This document shows, piece by piece, positions 6,656 through 8,867 of a stretch of 8,867 bases of DNA (the first letter of the stretch is position 1; every line of letters begins with the position of its first letter). Origin of the DNA: Paracoccaceae bacterium. GTDB lineage: Bacteria; Pseudomonadota; Alphaproteobacteria; Rhodobacterales; Rhodobacteraceae. A program made the translations under genes and the position numbers. The DNA is taken from positions 1 through 8,867 of the forward strand of contig WTGT01000050.1 in the NCBI GenBank assembly GCA_011523445.1. Direction: 5' to 3'. The notes beneath the pieces were generated by a model. The model made no database searches. It had not been told where the DNA came from and was given only the letters and a program-made list of their open reading frames with translations.

Positions 6656-7102
6656 ATGAAACTGTCCGTTCAGGAGGAACCATTTTTCCCGGATGGGAAA
6701 ATTGGTCACTTTTCCAACCAGAATCAAGAAACTGGAGCGATTGTTACTTTCTTGGGTAAGGTTCGCAGTGACCCTGAAAATCCCCTCGAATACATGCTCA
6801 TCGAGCACTATCCGGGAATGACCGAAAAGGCAATTGAAAAGATAATGGGTGAAGCCGTAAAACGGTGGAATCTCATTGATTGCCTAGTTATCCACAGATA
6901 CGGCAAATTGACTCCTAGTGAGGATATTGTTCTGGTGGCCACATCTTCCAAACATCGCAGGGAGGCTTTTGAAGCTGCCGACTACCTGATGGACTTTCTG
7001 AAATCGAGAGCCCCATTTTGGAAGAAAGAAGTAACTCAAAGAGGAGAGTCATGGGTCGAAAGCAAGGAAATTGATGAGGTAGCTCTGGACCGATGGAAAT
7101 AG
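6656..7102 (+). CDS. moaE: Molybdopterin synthase catalytic (large) subunit
   Basis: Catalytic subunit of molybdopterin synthase, forming a heterotetramer with MoaD and inserting the dithiolene sulfurs of molybdenum cofactor in the cytoplasm. At 148 residues it is the usual length. Recognisable blocks are GAIVTFLGKVR (27-37), IEHYPGMTEKAI (49-60), IHRYGKL (79-85), SSKHRREAFEAADY (97-110) and LKSRAPFWKKE (115-125). K116 and K123 are seven apart and match the two active-site lysines of E. coli MoaE (K119, K126). Minor oddities are HRYG where most relatives have HRVG or HRIG, and PSED in place of a Gly-Asp/Glu turn. It begins one base after the moaD stop and is the last gene of the plus-strand cluster. 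No moaA, moaB or moaC is present in the window. Confidence 0.96.
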   Translation: MKLSVQEEPFFPDGKIGHFSNQNQETGAIVTFLGKVRSDPENPLEYMLIEHYPGMTEKAIEKIMGEAVKRWNLIDCLVIHRYGKLTPSEDIVLVATSSKHRREAFEAADYLMDFLKSRAPFWKKEVTQRGESWVESKEIDEVALDRWK

Positions 7103-7176
7103 CAACTACACCAAATTCCGTTCACTGTTTTTTTGAAATTGAATTTCGAACTTTCCAAAGAGAATTTGAAACACTG

Positions 7177-7206
7177 AGGAAATCATGGGTTTAGCCATGA
7201 TTTCCT
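7177..7206. terminator. Hairpin between convergent genes, possible bidirectional terminator
   Basis: Positions 7177-7188 and 7195-7206 form a perfect 12-bp stem (AGGAAATCATGG with its complement) around the loop GTTTAG. It lies 74 bases after the moaE stop and 36 bases beyond the stop of the minus-strand binding-protein gene, where a shared terminator is expected. Neither side has a strong T-run (TTCCTTCAATT on plus, CAGTGTTTC on minus), so it may act as a 3'-end stabiliser rather than a strong intrinsic terminator. The remainder of the 140-base gap is AT-rich and shows no gene. Confidence 0.6.
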
Positions 7207-7242
7207 TCAATTAACAATTGGTATGATTTTAATCACGAAGGA

Positions 7243-8867
7243 TCATCTGGCCTCTTCGTAAATTTTGGCCTTTTCCTCGTCATACCACCAAAGATACATT
7301 TCCCCCAGATCGTAAGGTGGCAAGTTTTCGGGACGGGAATAGATACTCCTATAGGCAACTCGATGTGTTCCCGAATACCAGTTGGGAACCCAGATGTGCA
7401 TGGATCGCAAGACCCTGTCCAGAGCCTGCACGGCAATCGTCAGATCATCTCTGGTTTCAGCACTCTCGACAGCATCCAGAAGTGCATCAATGGCCGGGTT
7501 GGAAACCCCAGCAATGTTGTAACTTCCGGTCAATTCGGCACTCGCCGAGCCAAATATGGAACGTAGATTTTGCCCCGGAGTCAGAGAAAAACTATATCGG
7601 CGGGAGGTAATGTCGAAATCAAAATTTTTCTCCAGATTTTGGACCTGGGCAGCATCAGGTGAATAGATTGATGCTTCAATCCCCAGTGTCTGGAGGTTTT
7701 CAATGAAAGGGGTGATAATTCTATGGGAAGATTCACCTTCCGATAAAAATTGAATCTCTAGTTTTTCTCCTTCGGCATTAAACCTTTGTCCTTCCTCAAG
7801 TACCCATCCGGCTTCGTCTAGCAAAGCACCAGCCTTTCGCAAAATTCTTCGGTCAGCCAATTTGTCCGGGTCGGATTGTGGGGGAGTGAATGCAGGCTCA
7901 GTGAATACCGTTTCCGGAATTTGTCCTCGCAGGGGTTCCAGTAGTGCCAGTTCTCCCTCGGAAGGTAATCCTTCTGCCTGCAGGTAGGAATTCTCCCAAA
8001 AACTGTCAGTACGCTTGTATGCATCATAAAACAGCGTTTTGTTTGACCATTCGAAATTGAATGCCATTGCAATTGCTTCCCTTACCCGTGGGTCCGCAAA
8101 TTTCTCCCGGCGAAGGTTGAACCAATAGCCTTGGGCTCCTGAGGGGCGACCATCCGGAATTAATTCGCGCGTGATCCTGCCACTTTCTATTTCAGGAAAA
8201 TCATAACCCGTTGTCCAAAGTTTGGAATAATACTCTTCCCTGAAGTCGTAATCCCCACCTTTGAAACCTTCAAATGCAGTGGTGTAATCCGTGTAATAGA
8301 CAACTTTTATCGTGTCATAGTTAAATCGCCCCTTGTTGACGGGCAAATCAGCTCCCCAATAATCATCTTGCCGGCGTAGTTGGGCAAATTGACCGGCATC
8401 AGCCTTTTCAACAACATAAGGACCCGAGGCAAGAATTGGATCAAGGGATGAATCTTCAAAGTTTCTTTCGTTGAAGTGAACTCTGGAAAAAACCGGTATT
8501 GATCCTGCCAGTACAGGCAAATCACGTGTCTGGTGTCCTTCCCTGAAACTGAATTTGACTTGGGTATCGCTGAGTGCTTCAGCTTTTTCAATGTTTTCGA
8601 AGGACAGTCGATAGGCGGGTGTTCCCTTTGTTTTCAACATTTCAAAAGAGAATACCACATCATCGGCGGTAACGGGGCTCCCATCGGAAAATCGGGCTTC
8701 CTCACGAAGATCGAATATGGCCCAGCTCCTGCTTGGCTCAGGATAGGTAATTGATTTGGCCAAGAGTCCATAACTCGAGTCAGGTTCATCGTCAGATTCT
8801 GCCATCAGGGTATCAAAGGCAATTCTAAGGTAATAAATGTGTATGGAATTTCCCTTGACAATGAAGG
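7243..8867 (-). CDS. ABC transporter peptide-binding protein, YejA/OppA-like (family 5), 5' end cut off by the window
   Basis: Periplasmic solute-binding protein for an oligopeptide-type ABC importer. The open frame runs through the right edge: upstream of the internal Met at 8803-8805, in-frame codons read FIVKGNS and then YLRIAFDTLM, the conserved N-terminal part of mature YejA-like proteins. Met 8805 is therefore not the start, and the signal peptide lies beyond 8867. About 540 residues are visible of roughly 600 expected. Numbered from that Met, blocks are YGLLAKSI (12-19), RFSDGSPVTADDVVFS (38-53, the family-5 signature), ASGPYVVE (126-133), GYWFNLRREKFADPRVREAI (226-245) and a long C-terminal lobe ending WWYDEEKAKIYEEAR. 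Ligands of relatives include peptides and microcin C; the ligand here is unknown. Permease genes, if linked, lie outside the window, as its own 3' end faces moaE. Sampled lines look more GC-rich than the plus-strand genes. Confidence 0.92.
   Translation of the reverse strand, partial: FIVKGNSIHIYYLRIAFDTLMAESDDEPDSSYGLLAKSITYPEPSRSWAIFDLREEARFSDGSPVTADDVVFSFEMLKTKGTPAYRLSFENIEKAEALSDTQVKFSFREGHQTRDLPVLAGSIPVFSRVHFNERNFEDSSLDPILASGPYVVEKADAGQFAQLRRQDDYWGADLPVNKGRFNYDTIKVVYYTDYTTAFEGFKGGDYDFREEYYSKLWTTGYDFPEIESGRITRELIPDGRPSGAQGYWFNLRREKFADPRVREAIAMAFNFEWSNKTLFYDAYKRTDSFWENSYLQAEGLPSEGELALLEPLRGQIPETVFTEPAFTPPQSDPDKLADRRILRKAGALLDEAGWVLEEGQRFNAEGEKLEIQFLSEGESSHRIITPFIENLQTLGIEASIYSPDAAQVQNLEKNFDFDITSRRYSFSLTPGQNLRSIFGSASAELTGSYNIAGVSNPAIDALLDAVESAETRDDLTIAVQALDRVLRSMHIWVPNWYSGTHRVAYRSIYSRPENLPPYDLGEMYLWWYDEEKAKIYEEAR

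Noticed and set aside
7208..7220. CAATT-AAC-AATTG dyad in the convergent gap.
   Set aside because: Five AT-heavy pairs with a 3-base loop beside the much stronger 12-bp hairpin; expected by chance.
7818..8072. Alternative minus-strand open frames inside the binding-protein gene.
   Set aside because: The main frame encodes conserved family-5 binding-protein sequence without interruption, so these are frame shadows.

Overview
The window looks like chromosomal DNA from an AT-leaning alphaproteobacterium. This is inferred from the order UvrC, PgsA, MoaD, MoaE, preceded by a pteridine-reductase-like SDR, and from the protein sequences, which read like Rhodospirillales/SAR116-type homologues. No rRNA or other taxonomic marker is present, so the placement is a judgement. 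I see no phage, plasmid, transposon, CRISPR, tRNA or rRNA signature.

Layout: positions 1-169 are an AT-rich regulatory region with a palindrome abutting a TATAAT box and a leader hairpin. A thiamine-diphosphate-dependent enzyme of the acetolactate-synthase superfamily, with unassigned substrate, follows (170-1795). Next is a short S49 (SppA/SohB-type) peptidase with a strongly basic, non-hydrophobic N-terminus (1879-2736). A 283-base gene-free stretch (2737-3019) holds a weak terminator-like hairpin, two good palindromes and three DnaA-box-like 9-mers. Then come the SDR/pteridine reductase (3020-3817), uvrC (3898-5769), pgsA (5793-6413), moaD (6403-6654) and moaE (6656-7102), all on the plus strand. 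uvrC to moaE are close or overlapping and probably form one transcript. A convergent 140-base gap with a 12-bp hairpin separates them from a minus-strand YejA/OppA-like peptide-binding protein, which runs off the right edge and lacks its N-terminus.

Functionally this is mostly housekeeping: nucleotide excision repair (UvrC), phosphatidylglycerol synthesis (PgsA), the two subunits of molybdopterin synthase (MoaD, MoaE), probable pterin/folate reduction (SDR), peptide cleavage (S49) and peptide uptake (binding protein). The SDR and MoaDE both touch pterin chemistry, but from separate pathways. I did not find a convincing new multi-gene system. The points most worth checking are the DnaA-box-like cluster upstream of the SDR gene, the PTR1-type catalytic triad of the SDR, the membrane-anchor-less S49 peptidase, the unassigned ThDP enzyme and the operator-like palindromes.
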